From Stenotrophomonas sp. (GTDB lineage: Bacteria > Pseudomonadota > Gammaproteobacteria > Xanthomonadales > Xanthomonadaceae), in the NCBI GenBank assembly GCA_003248565.1, contig QFOV01000037.1:1-32090 (forward strand): a stretch of 32,090 nt of DNA, in the 5' to 3' direction. The notes beneath the pieces are model-generated. The model saw only the letters and a list, made by a program, of their open reading frames with translations, searched no databases and was not told the DNA's origin. Of this stretch, positions 7,891 through 15,332 are shown in pieces. Both the position numbers and the translations under genes were made by a program. The first letter of the stretch is position 1. Each line of letters opens with the position of its first letter.

Positions 7891-8787
7891 TCAGCGCTGT
7901 TCGCCCATGTGTTCACGATACACGGCAGCTTCCGCGTGCAGCCATTCGCGGAATGCCAGGAAGCCGCGATGGCTGGTCGAACGCTCCGGGTAGACCAGCC
8001 AATGCGACCATGCTGTCTTGAGCCGTTGATCGGACAGCAACTGCAACTGGCCTGACTGCAGCAGCAGCTGTGCGCGCGTCACCCGCCCGAGCGCCACGCC
8101 CACGCCTTCCAGTGCCGCTCGATGGTGCGATTCGGAGTCATCGAAGATGGCAACGTAGCGCTTGGGTGCTTCCGCCCCGGTCAAGGCGAACCAGCGATCC
8201 CACTCGCCATCCGGGTCACCCAATAGCGGCCACTCCGACAGCGGTTTCGTACCAATGCCGCCCATGCGCTCGACCAGTGCCGGGCTGGCCATCGGCACCA
8301 GCCATTCGTCGATCAGGGGCTCGGCAATCACGCCCGGCCAACGACCATCACCGATACGCATCGCCCCATCGAACTGCAATTGCCGTTCGAAATCGATCAG
8401 CAGTTGGTTGGACTGCAGGTTGATCTCGATCTGCGGATGCGCCGCCACGAAACGACCCAAACGTGGCACCAACCATGCCGACGCCATCGTCGGCACCGCG
8501 CTGATCGACAGCACACAATCGCGCCGCGCCTGGAACGGCCTGAACACCTCGTTGATCGCATCCAGGTGCGGGCCAATCTGGTCCAGCAGGCGTCGCCCTT
8601 CCTGCGTCGGTGCCACGCCGCGTGCCTGCCGTAGCAGCAGCGGATAGCCGAGCCGCTGCTCCAGTTGGCGCATCTGGTGGCTCAAGGCACTGACGGTGAC
8701 GTTCATCGCCTCGGCAGCACGCGACATGTTGCCCATGCGCGCAGCAAGCACGAAACCCTGCAGGAACTGGAGTGGCGGCCTGGACAT
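7891..8787 (-). CDS. LysR family transcriptional regulator (GcvA-like)
   Basis: A 298-residue LysR-type regulator. The N-terminal winged helix-turn-helix covers about residues 5-62 (MGNMSRAAEAMNVTVSALSH, then MRQLEQRLGYPLLLRQ). The remainder is a periplasmic-binding-protein-like effector domain (VPTMASAWLVPRLGRFVAAH near residue 97). The layout resembles the GcvA/AmpR branch. LysR proteins usually regulate a divergent gene and themselves; here the divergent neighbour is a 68-codon gene of unknown function. The effector is unknown. The stop is convergent to the DUF3325 gene, about 38 bp apart. Confidence 0.93.
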   Translation of the reverse strand: MSRPPLQFLQGFVLAARMGNMSRAAEAMNVTVSALSHQMRQLEQRLGYPLLLRQARGVAPTQEGRRLLDQIGPHLDAINEVFRPFQARRDCVLSISAVPTMASAWLVPRLGRFVAAHPQIEINLQSNQLLIDFERQLQFDGAMRIGDGRWPGVIAEPLIDEWLVPMASPALVERMGGIGTKPLSEWPLLGDPDGEWDRWFALTGAEAPKRYVAIFDDSESHHRAALEGVGVALGRVTRAQLLLQSGQLQLLSDQRLKTAWSHWLVYPERSTSHRGFLAFREWLHAEAAVYREHMGEQR

Positions 8788-8792
8788 TGGAC

Positions 8793-8807
8793 TTGAGTTT
8801 TCCTCAA
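8793..8807. promoter_or_regulatory. Candidate LysR operator in the divergent region
   Basis: The interrupted palindrome TTGAG-TTTTC-CTCAA lies 6 bp upstream of the LysR start codon, between the regulator and the divergent small gene. Its size fits the T-N11-A style of LysR binding sites. Assignment is by position and symmetry only. Confidence 0.4.
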
Positions 8808-8886
8808 TACTTGCTTGAAGGATGCTCGCTTTTACGGACTATAGCCCGGAACTAACCTCAACCCACTCTCAACACGGAGCAGGGAA

Positions 8887-9093
8887 ATGAGTGTTTATAC
8901 CGATCTGCTGTTCATGCATGGGCATATCGCCAATGTCGAGCTGGCCAGGCAGCTGGCGGGCAAGGACGACACTGCCGCCGCCGAGGGGGCACGCGACATT
9001 GGCAAGATGCGCAGGGATGAGCGCGGCCATGAACCCGCAGACGCCCCGGCGCGCGCGATGTCCCTGCCAACGGATGCCTGCTCGAATCGTTGA
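8887..9093 (+). CDS. Small protein of unknown function, divergent from LysR regulator
   Basis: A 68-residue predicted protein (MSVYTDLLFMHGHIANVELA...). The first half is mildly hydrophobic and the second half is charged and low in complexity. A purine-rich GGAGCAGGGAA precedes the ATG at good spacing, which is the main support for translation. It could be the regulatory target of the adjacent LysR protein. No family is recognised. The C-terminal part, rich in Arg and Pro, could also reflect non-selected sequence. Confidence 0.5.
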   Translation: MSVYTDLLFMHGHIANVELARQLAGKDDTAAAEGARDIGKMRRDERGHEPADAPARAMSLPTDACSNR

Positions 9094-9177
9094 AGCCTGC
9101 CCGTTCCGATCCGTGTCCAACAGCGCAGGCCCGCCTCTCCGCCATCAACCGCGCCGCTACTTGGTATGGTTCGACAG

Positions 9178-9501
9178 ATGAAAACCCACCACTGGCGCGG
9201 CCGAGCGGCCGCCTTGCTCACCACCGTCGTGATTCTGTGCATCGTCTCCAACCCGGAACTGGCTACGTTGGTGCCTGTGCTGGATGCATTGGGGCTGGAC
9301 GTGCTGTTCGCGCTTTTCTCCGCACAGCTGATGGTGATTGTTTCGGATGTGCTGCTGCCGTATGCGCGGCATTTCCATCAGCGCTGGGGCAGGCGCGCGT
9401 TGAAGCCGGTTGGTGATGCGCTGCTGTGTGCAGCCGGCGGCTATCTGCGGCAATTGGTTGGGCATGTGCGGCTTGCCGGGATGCCTGCCCGCGTTGCTTG
9501 A
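9178..9501 (+). CDS. Small membrane protein of unknown function
   Basis: A 107-residue protein. It has a basic N-terminus (MKTHHWRGR) and two hydrophobic segments: near residues 11-27 and 40-62 (LGLDVLFALFSAQLMVIVSD). It ends in a basic amphipathic tail. An alternative ATG at 9166 would add four residues, but MKTHHW is the more usual kind of start. Not recognised. It is followed by a GTGGGAGCGGCG repeat pair. Confidence 0.6.
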   Translation: MKTHHWRGRAAALLTTVVILCIVSNPELATLVPVLDALGLDVLFALFSAQLMVIVSDVLLPYARHFHQRWGRRALKPVGDALLCAAGGYLRQLVGHVRLAGMPARVA

Positions 9502-9510
9502 GCCCTCGCT

Positions 9511-9609
9511 TGTGGGAGCGGCGTAAGCCGCGAAGCTGACGGTATTGAAGCCATCCGCATTTTTGCCAACTGATGATGTATCGGCTTCGCGGCTTACGCC
9601 GCTCCTACA
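9511..9609. repeat. REP-like inverted pair (GTGGGAGCGGCG type)
   Basis: A 26-bp left arm (9511-9536, beginning TGTGGGAGCGGCGTAAGCCG) and its complement (9584-9609) match with one mismatch and are separated by 47 bp. Each arm itself contains a hairpin (GCGGC-GTAA-GCCGC). A second copy of the same design is at 23505-23602. This looks like a BIME-type repetitive extragenic palindrome pair. Confidence 0.85.
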
Positions 9610-9660
9610 AAAGCCAGGAAGCCATGTAGCAGCTTGCGGCTTGCTTGACGCGCTTTCGCC

Positions 9661-9700
9661 TACCCTCACCCCAACCCCTCTCCCGGGGGGAGAGGGGCTT
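9661..9700. repeat. CCCTCACCCCAACCCCTCTCCC-type repeat
   Basis: CCCTCACCCCAACCCCTCTCCC is followed by its partial complement GGGGAGAGGGGC, forming a hairpin. This is one of several copies of the class in the window. Confidence 0.75.
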
Positions 9701-9714
9701 CAGGGCTTAACGAC

Positions 9715-9739
9715 AAAGGCCCGCCAATGGCGGGCCTTT
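9715..9739. terminator. Hairpin terminator for the YceI gene
   Basis: An 11-bp perfect stem AAAGGCCCGCC / GGCGGGCCTTT with a 3-base loop lies 38 bp beyond the YceI stop codon. The A/T ends of the stem give short U runs in both directions, so it may terminate transcription from both sides. Confidence 0.8.
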
Positions 9740-9776
9740 GCGTTTGCTGCATGCTGCGAAGAAACCGCTGGCGCGA

Positions 9777-10487
9777 TTACTTGGCGGCAGCTTCCTCGGC
9801 CTTCGGGATCGAGGCTTCGGTGGTGATGCGGATCTTGACGTCGTCGCTGACGGCCGGGGCGTAGGCGCCCACGCCGAAATCGCTGCGCTTGATGGTGGTG
9901 GTGGCATCGAAGCCGACCGACGGCACCTTGGCCATCGGGTGCTCACCGGCACCGTTGACGGTCACGTCCAGCACCACCGGCTTGGTGATGCCCTTGACGG
10001 TCAGGTCGCCGGTCACGGTCAGCTTGTTGGTACCAGCGGCTTCCACCTTGGTGCTCTTGAAGGTAGCGGTCGGGAACTTGGCGGCATCGAAGAAATCGGC
10101 GCTGCGCAGGTGCTCGTCGAACTTGGCGGTGAAGCTGTTCAGGCCGCTCAGCGGCAGGGTCACTTCCACGCTGGACTTGCCCACGTCAGCGGCGTCATAC
10201 ACCAGGGTGCCGTCCGCGTTGCCGAAGTGCGCGCTCGGGTTGGAGAAGCCCATGTGGCTCCACTGCACCAGCACGTCGGTGTGGGTCGGGTCGAGCTTGT
10301 AGGTGCCGGCTGCGATCTGGATCGCAGCAGCTTCCGGGGCAGCCGGGGCAGCAGCAGCGGCATCGGCCGGGGCAGCGGCGGTTTCGGCCGGGGCGGCAGC
10401 CGGGGCAGCGGTGTCAGCCGGCTTGGAGCAGGCGGTGATGGCAGCGGCCAGGGCCAGCGGGAGCAGCAACTTGGTCATAGCGGACAT
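9777..10487 (-). CDS. YceI family lipoprotein
   Basis: A 236-residue secreted protein. A lipoprotein signal peptide ends in the lipobox-like AITAC, followed by SKPAD. Next comes an Ala/Pro/Glu-rich linker (about residues 25-60), then a YceI lipocalin-like domain starting near GTYKLDPTHTDVLVQW. GDLTVKGITKPVVLDVTVNG and IKRSDFGVGAYAP are typical of the family, which binds polyisoprenoid lipids in the periplasm. The start at 10487 is chosen because AAGGAGAG lies at good spacing; an ATG three codons later is possible, and the upstream frame lacks a signal. It lies 90 bp downstream of the nitroreductase gene on the same strand, so the two may be one transcript. Confidence 0.93.
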   Translation of the reverse strand: MSAMTKLLLPLALAAAITACSKPADTAAPAAAPAETAAAPADAAAAAPAAPEAAAIQIAAGTYKLDPTHTDVLVQWSHMGFSNPSAHFGNADGTLVYDAADVGKSSVEVTLPLSGLNSFTAKFDEHLRSADFFDAAKFPTATFKSTKVEAAGTNKLTVTGDLTVKGITKPVVLDVTVNGAGEHPMAKVPSVGFDATTTIKRSDFGVGAYAPAVSDDVKIRITTEASIPKAEEAAAK

Positions 10488-10577
10488 GGATCTCTCCTTG
10501 GAGGTGATAGACGGGATAATTCTGGACAAGCAAGGCGTCAGCCAACGTGACGGACACCGCGTGGAACACTTCAACAA

Positions 10578-11168
10578 TCAGGCAATACGCGCGGCTTCGT
10601 CGAAGGAAAGCCGCGGCAGGCGCGGGAAGATGCCGGACGGGTCGCCATAGCCCAGATTGACGAGGAAATTGGACTTGATGGCGGTGCCGGCAAAAAACGC
10701 TTCATCCACCTTGGCCGGGTCGAAGCCCGACATCGGGCCGGCATCCAGGCCCAGCGCGCGTGCGGCCAGGATCAGGTAGGCACCCTGCAGGCTGCCGTTG
10801 CGGAACGCAGCCTCGTGGCGGCCTTCGCGCGGGCCGTCAAACCAGGCCTTGGCATCGGTGTGGGGGAACAGGTAGGGCAGCTTCTCGTGGAAATCCAGAT
10901 CAAAACCAATGATCGCCGTGACCGGGGCAGCCAGGGTCTTGGCCAGGTTGCCCTCGGACAGGGCCGGTGCCAGCTTCTGCTTGGCTTCGGCCGATTTGAC
11001 GAATACGAAACGCGCCGGGCTGGCGTTGGCGGAGGTGGGTGCCCACTTCAGCAGGTCGTACAGGGCGCGCAGTTGGCTGTCCTCGACCGGACGGTCCTGG
11101 AACGTGTTCTGGGTGCGGGCGGTGCGGAACAGCTGGTCAAGCGCGGCATCGTTGAAGATGTCGGACAT
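10578..11168 (-). CDS. RutE/HadB-like nitroreductase family protein (malonic semialdehyde reductase type)
   Basis: A 196-residue flavin-dependent oxidoreductase of the nitroreductase fold, with the same length as E. coli RutE. Visible family signatures are the N-terminal RTARTQNTFQDRPV, KWAPTSANASPARFVFV (FMN-binding region, about residues 40-57), GSLQGAYLILAARALGLDAGPMSGFD (about 125-150), and the C-terminal NLGYGDPSGIFPRLPRLSFDE. RutE reduces malonic semialdehyde during uracil breakdown. No other rut gene is present here, so a different physiological substrate is likely. FMN/NAD(P)H use is from family knowledge. Confidence 0.92.
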   Translation of the reverse strand: MSDIFNDAALDQLFRTARTQNTFQDRPVEDSQLRALYDLLKWAPTSANASPARFVFVKSAEAKQKLAPALSEGNLAKTLAAPVTAIIGFDLDFHEKLPYLFPHTDAKAWFDGPREGRHEAAFRNGSLQGAYLILAARALGLDAGPMSGFDPAKVDEAFFAGTAIKSNFLVNLGYGDPSGIFPRLPRLSFDEAARIA

Positions 11169-11299
11169 GGAAACTCCGTGGTGAATTGGCTACGGTCGTG
11201 ACATTGCACCGGTCAGCCCGGGACAATGACACGCCGATCAGAGTTCGCAGTGTAGAGCCCTGTGGCAGTTGCAACACCCAGCCTTTTTGAAACGAATTA

Positions 11300-12436
11300 A
11301 TGCCATACGCGAAACGATCGACGCTCCCATGGACGATCACCGACGGCCGCGCCGGCAATGTGCGCCAGGCGGTGGCGTTGGCGTCTGCGCTGGGCCTGGG
11401 CGGCCAGCAACGCCTGCAGCTGCAGCCACAGGCGCCTTGGCGCTGGCTGTCGCCGCGGTTGCTGCCAGGTGCTGCGCGGGGCTTTGGCGCGCAGTTCGCG
11501 CAGCTGGCCGGCAATGCACCGGGATTGGCGATTGGCTGTGGCCGCCAGGCTGCGGGCGCATTGCGGGTGCTGCGCCAGCGCGGCAGCCGCACCGTGCAGA
11601 TCCTCGACCCGCGTATTCCGCCGCGCCACTGGGACCTGCTGGTGGTACCCGACCATGACCGCCTGCGCGCGGACAACGTGCTCACCCTGCTGGGCAGCCT
11701 CAACCCGGTCAGCGATGACTGGCTGGCCTGGGGCCGGGCGGCGTTCTCCAGCTTCGAGCAGCTGCCGGGGCCGCGCACCGCCTTGCTGGTGGGCGGCCCC
11801 ACCGATCATGCACCGTGGCAGGACGACGACATCCAGCCGCTGTTCCAGCAGCTGGCGGCGCGTATCCGCGCCGAGGGCGGCAGCGTGCTGGCCACCACTT
11901 CGCGGCGTACTCCGCGCGCGGTGACGGCCGCCCTGCTGCATGCCTTCGACGATGTGCCCGGCGTGATCTGGGCCGATGGCGGCGATGGCTCCAACCCCTA
12001 TGCCGGACTGCTGGGCTGGGCGGACCGCATTGTCTGCACGCCGGACTCGGTCAACCTGCTGTCGGAAGCCTGCGCCACCCGGGTACCGGTGGGCGTGCTG
12101 TTGGGTACGCGCGCGCAGGAGCGGATGGCGCGCTTCCAGCAGGCCTTGCGCGAGCGCGGCCGCCTGCTGGATGGGCTGGCTGCATTTGATGCCGATCTTG
12201 GTGTGACGGTTGAGCCCTTGCGCGAGACCACCCGGATTGCGGCTGAGGTGAAACTGCGCCTGGGGCCCTTGGCTCGTCATTCCCGCGAAGGCGGGGTTTT
12301 CAACCGACGAATGTCGGGGCGTCGCTCTTGGCTCTGGCTCTGGCTCTGGCTTCGATTCCTCCGTACTAAAGAGGAACCAAAACACAGCAAATGCAGGAGC
12401 AAGTGCAGGAGCGATGACCCGACATTCGTCGGTTGA
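11300..12436 (+). CDS. Mitochondrial-fission ELM1 family protein with repeat-derived C-terminus
   Basis: A 378-residue protein. Residues 1-324 look like bacterial ELM1-family proteins, which have a glycosyltransferase-like fold. The N-terminus is WTITDGRAGNVRQA. CGRQAAGALRVLRQRGSRTVQILDPR lies around residues 80-105, then LVVPDHDRLRADNV, VGGPTDHAPW, and DSVNLLSEACATRVPVGV near 255. Exactly at codon 325 (12272) the sequence enters a 47-bp inverted-repeat element. Residues 325-378 are low-complexity (WLWLWLWLRF) and repeat-encoded, with the stop codon inside the right arm. The native end is therefore probably altered. No function is established for bacterial members; lipid A or envelope glycan roles have been suggested. 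Confidence 0.87.
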   Translation: MPYAKRSTLPWTITDGRAGNVRQAVALASALGLGGQQRLQLQPQAPWRWLSPRLLPGAARGFGAQFAQLAGNAPGLAIGCGRQAAGALRVLRQRGSRTVQILDPRIPPRHWDLLVVPDHDRLRADNVLTLLGSLNPVSDDWLAWGRAAFSSFEQLPGPRTALLVGGPTDHAPWQDDDIQPLFQQLAARIRAEGGSVLATTSRRTPRAVTAALLHAFDDVPGVIWADGGDGSNPYAGLLGWADRIVCTPDSVNLLSEACATRVPVGVLLGTRAQERMARFQQALRERGRLLDGLAAFDADLGVTVEPLRETTRIAAEVKLRLGPLARHSREGGVFNRRMSGRRSWLWLWLWLRFLRTKEEPKHSKCRSKCRSDDPTFVG

Positions 12437-12464
12437 AAACCCCGCCTTCGCGGGAATGACGAGC
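12272..12464. repeat. 193-bp element with perfect 47-bp terminal inverted repeats
   Basis: The left arm 12272-12318 (beginning GCTCGTCATTCCCGCGAAGG) and right arm 12418-12464 are perfect reverse complements over 47 bp. Each arm holds two small hairpins, CCCGC-GAAG-GCGGG and CCGAC-GAAT-GTCGG. The 99-bp centre contains a short GGCTCT hexamer repeat. The structure resembles a non-autonomous MITE or a REP doublet. It covers the 3' end of the ELM1-family gene. Confidence 0.9.
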
Positions 12465-12486
12465 TGAACGCAAGCCCAAGCCAAGC

Positions 12487-12552
12487 GCAACAGCAACAGC
12501 AACAGCAACGGCAACGGCAACGGCAACGGCAAAGGCAAAGGCAAAGGCAAAG
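12487..12552 (+). repeat. Hexanucleotide tandem repeat, three variants in blocks
   Basis: Eleven uninterrupted hexamers: 3x GCAACA, then 4x GCAACG, then 4x GCAAAG. They form a 66-bp tract between the inverted-repeat element and yajQ. The block structure suggests step-wise expansion of point-mutated units by slippage. Confidence 0.95.
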
Positions 12553-12578
12553 GCACCATGCCCTACCCGCCAATCGCC

Positions 12579-12584
12579 TAGAAT
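12579..12584 (+). promoter_or_regulatory. Possible -10 element of yajQ
   Basis: TAGAAT lies 30 bp upstream of the yajQ ATG. The expected -35 position (about 12556-12561) has no good hexamer and begins 3 bp after the end of the hexanucleotide tract. Weak evidence. Confidence 0.35.
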
Positions 12585-12614
12585 GACCGCTGTTTTCTGA
12601 TTGGAGCAGGCCCC

Positions 12615-13059
12615 ATGCCTTCCTTTGACGTCGTATCCGAAGTTGACAAGCACGAGCTGACCAACGCCATCGACCAGGCCAACCGCGAGCTGTCCACCCG
12701 CTTCGATTTCGATCAAGCTCACCGCGCCTACCGATTTCCAGCTCAAGCAGATGTCCGACATCCTCAAGCAGCGCCTGGCCGCGCGTAACATCGACTTCCG
12801 TTGCATGGAATTCGGCGATATCGAGACCAACCTGGGTGGCGCGCGCCAGCAGGTGACGGTCAAGCAGGGCATCGAGCAGAAGCTGGCCAAGCAGATCGCC
12901 GCCAAGATCAAGGAATCCAAGATCAAGGTCGACACCCAGATCAACGGTGACAAGCTGCGCGTCAACGGCAAGAAGCGCGACGACCTGCAGGAAGTGATGG
13001 CGCTGCTGAAGAAGAGCGACTTCGAACAGCCGCTGCAGTTCGACAACTTCCGCGACTGA
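12615..13059 (+). pseudogene. yajQ: yajQ (cyclic di-GMP-binding YajQ family), internal deletion with frameshift
   Basis: The first 32 codons, from ATG 12615 after GGAG, read as a normal YajQ N-terminus (MPSFDVVSEVDKHELTNAID through STRFDF). The family continuation KG(V/A)(D/E)A(K/R)FEL is missing. After one extra base the sequence resumes in the +1 frame at 12712 with IKLTAPTDFQLKQMSDIL and then reads correctly to the family's usual end, LQFDNFRD (stop 13057-13059). About 41 bp, encoding roughly 14 residues, appear lost. Translation from the true start runs out of frame and stops at 12786 after 57 codons. An internal ATG at 12751 could give a 102-residue C-terminal piece. YajQ of Xanthomonas binds cyclic di-GMP and acts with a transcription factor in virulence control. 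Whether the lesion is biological or an assembly error cannot be decided here. Confidence 0.88.
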
Positions 13060-13080
13060 TGTAACCCCGTTGCAGCAGGC

Positions 13081-14172
13081 TCAACCGGCCTGCTGCAACT
13101 TGCGGTACAGCGTGGTGCGCGAAATACCCAGCTGGCGTGCCGCCGCGCTGAGATTGCCAGCATGCGCCGCCACCGCGTCACGCACTGCGTGCGCACTCTG
13201 CACACGCAGCGGGCTCGCCGCCGCCAACGCACGCGTGCTGACGCGCGCGCGCACCGGCCCGCGCAGATACTGCACCTGCACGGCACTGTCCACACCCAGC
13301 GGTACCCGGTGCACCGGCCCGGCCTGCAACAGGCGGCGGCGCTGGTGCACGTTGGCCTCGGCGAATACGCCATCCAACGTCTGCAGCGACAACGGCCCGC
13401 TACGCGGCAGGCCGAGGATGCGCCGCGCCACGCTGTTGGCTGCCCGCAAGCGACCGTCCTCGCCCACCGCCAACAAGCCTTGCAGCGGCGTGCCCAACCA
13501 GCGCGCGTCGTGCTGCAGTGCCAGCAGGTGGCAGTCACGCTGTTGCTGGATCAACTGGTTCTCGATCGACAGTGCGGCCTGGCGGAAGTGGCAGCGCAGC
13601 AGTTCACTGTCGCGCTCGCCGATGCCGGTGATGTCCAGCGCTCCGAGCACTTCACCATCGACGCCGTGCAACGGCACGCTCAGGCAATAGACGCCGGAGA
13701 ACTCGTCAAGATAGTGCTCGTTGCCGCGCACCAGCGCCGGTGCGTCCTCCGCCAGCGCGCAGGACGGCGCGGTGGTACCAATCTCGATCTCGCGCACGCG
13801 GCGCCCGACCTGGATAGGCCGCAGTATCGCCTCGTCGCCCAGGCCATGTTCGCGCTGGGCGATGATCAGGCCATCACGATTGACGCAGAACAGGGTCCAA
13901 CGACGGCCACCGAACGCGGCCCACAGATCATCCATGTCCTGGCGCACGCAGCGCGCCAGCAGGCGATCAGCCGGATCATCCAGACGCGTCTGCCGCTTTG
14001 CCAACGCTGAGTATTGCGGTGCCTGCTGCGGACGCACGCCCGCTTGCCGTGAGCGCTCCCAGGAGCGCAGCAGTGCGGGTGACAGCAGTTGCGCGGGAAG
14101 GCTGCCGCCTTCGGCAAAGCGCTGTCGCGCCGCTGCAAGACGTTGCTGCTGTTGCACGAGCGTGTCGGCCAT
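13081..14172 (-). CDS. AcoR-like GAF/Fis regulator lacking the AAA+ domain
   Basis: A 363-residue regulator. The N-terminal half resembles the sensory part of AcoR: SPALLRSWERSRQAGV near residue 30, then a GAF-type domain at about 60-200 with VNRDGLIIAQREHG, GTTAPSCALAEDAPALVRGNEHY and YCLSVPLHGVDGEVLGALDITG. A PAS-like segment follows around 220-300 (GLLAVGEDGRLRAANSVARR). The C-terminal Fis-type helix-turn-helix is NLSAAARQLGISRTTLYRKL. No Walker motifs or GAFTGA loop exist, so it cannot activate sigma-54 polymerase in the usual way. It lies 28 bp downstream of the alcohol dehydrogenase gene, which makes it the likely regulator of that cluster. The effector is probably an aromatic or aldehyde compound, by inference. 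Confidence 0.88.
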   Translation of the reverse strand: MADTLVQQQQRLAAARQRFAEGGSLPAQLLSPALLRSWERSRQAGVRPQQAPQYSALAKRQTRLDDPADRLLARCVRQDMDDLWAAFGGRRWTLFCVNRDGLIIAQREHGLGDEAILRPIQVGRRVREIEIGTTAPSCALAEDAPALVRGNEHYLDEFSGVYCLSVPLHGVDGEVLGALDITGIGERDSELLRCHFRQAALSIENQLIQQQRDCHLLALQHDARWLGTPLQGLLAVGEDGRLRAANSVARRILGLPRSGPLSLQTLDGVFAEANVHQRRRLLQAGPVHRVPLGVDSAVQVQYLRGPVRARVSTRALAAASPLRVQSAHAVRDAVAAHAGNLSAAARQLGISRTTLYRKLQQAG

Positions 14173-14200
14173 GGGCGTCCTCCAGACAACTGCGCCCAGC

Positions 14201-15319
14201 CTACACCAGCACCGGCTTCAAGGTGATGCCCTTGAGGCTGTCTTCGGCGGCCTGGTTGATCTGTTCCAGCGGATAGAACCTGACCAGCTTGTCGAACGGG
14301 AAGCGGCCCTGCTGGTACAGCTGTACCAGCTGCGGGATGAACACCTTGGGCACACTGTCACCTTCGACGATACCGCGGATGCTGCGGCCACCCAGCAGCA
14401 GGTTGTTGACATCGAACGCCGCCTTGACCCCCAGCTTGGGCGCCCCCACCACGCCGATCACGCCCAACCCACCCAGCGCTTCGATGCCCTGCTCCAATAC
14501 CTCTGTACGCCCGGTGGATTCAAGCGCGAAATCAACGCCACCAGCGGTGATGGCGCGCACCGCCTCGATCACGTCCACCTCGCGGCTGTTGATCGTATGG
14601 GTGGCGCCCAGTTCCTTGGCCAATTCCAACCGCGACGGCACCACGTCGATGGCAATGATGGTGGTGGCACCGGCCACGCGTGCGGCCATCACCGCACTCA
14701 GGCCGACCGCACCCGCGCCATAGGCGGCAAAGCTGCTGCCGGCGCGTACCTTGAGCGAATTGATCACCGCGCCGGCACCGGTCTGGATGCCGCAGCCCAG
14801 CGGGCCCAGCAGTTCCAGCGGCGCATCGACCGGCACCTTGATCGCGTTGTTCTCGCGGCTCAGTGCATAGGTCGCAAACGAGGACTGGGCAAAGAAGTGA
14901 TCGTGCAATGGCTGGCCGTGCGGGTCCTGGATGGCGGTGCTGCCATCGAGTTCGCCACCGCCGAAGTTCAGGCCGAAGAAGTCCTTGCAGTAGGCACCAT
15001 GGCCACCGCTGCACGGATCGCAGTGCCCGCAGGCGCCGTAGGTGAGCACCACATGATCACCCACCTTCAGATCCTTGACGCCCGGCCCCAGCGCTTCGAT
15101 CACGCCCGCACCTTCATGGCCGAGCACCGCCGGCAACGGCACCGGGTAGTACTGATCGCGCACGATCAGATCGGTGTGGCACAGGCCCGTCGCAACGACG
15201 CGTGCCAGCACTTCGTCATCCTTGGGACCACGGATGCGCGCCTTCTCGATGGTGAACGGCTTTTCCTTCTCGCGCGCCACCGCCACGGTGATGTCACGCA
15301 GTTCTGCAGATGCACTCAT
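14201..15319 (-). CDS. Zinc-dependent aryl-alcohol dehydrogenase (benzyl alcohol dehydrogenase type)
   Basis: A 372-residue medium-chain dehydrogenase that should oxidise an aromatic (benzyl-type) alcohol to the aldehyde with NAD. Catalytic zinc ligands are Cys47 (GLCHTD), His68-Glu69 (GHEGAGV) and the Cys in GPLGCGIQTGAGAV near 174. Structural zinc ligands are Cys97, Cys100, Cys103 and Cys111. The Rossmann motif is AYGAGAVGLSAV near 200. The long insertion after Cys111 (FFGLNFGGGELDG) and the C-terminal FYPLEQINQAAEDS are typical of the XylB/AreB group. It lies 14 bp downstream of the aldehyde dehydrogenase gene, giving a two-step alcohol-to-acid route. Aliphatic substrates cannot be excluded. 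Confidence 0.9.
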   Translation of the reverse strand: MSASAELRDITVAVAREKEKPFTIEKARIRGPKDDEVLARVVATGLCHTDLIVRDQYYPVPLPAVLGHEGAGVIEALGPGVKDLKVGDHVVLTYGACGHCDPCSGGHGAYCKDFFGLNFGGGELDGSTAIQDPHGQPLHDHFFAQSSFATYALSRENNAIKVPVDAPLELLGPLGCGIQTGAGAVINSLKVRAGSSFAAYGAGAVGLSAVMAARVAGATTIIAIDVVPSRLELAKELGATHTINSREVDVIEAVRAITAGGVDFALESTGRTEVLEQGIEALGGLGVIGVVGAPKLGVKAAFDVNNLLLGGRSIRGIVEGDSVPKVFIPQLVQLYQQGRFPFDKLVRFYPLEQINQAAEDSLKGITLKPVLV

Positions 15320-15332
15320 GGGTTTCTCCTGT

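Noticed and set aside
12366..13538. Minus-strand frame encoding AFAFAFAVAVAV-type repeats near the hexanucleotide tract
   Set aside because: The repeats are simply the translation of the DNA tandem repeat, and the frame crosses both yajQ and the regulator gene without a credible start.
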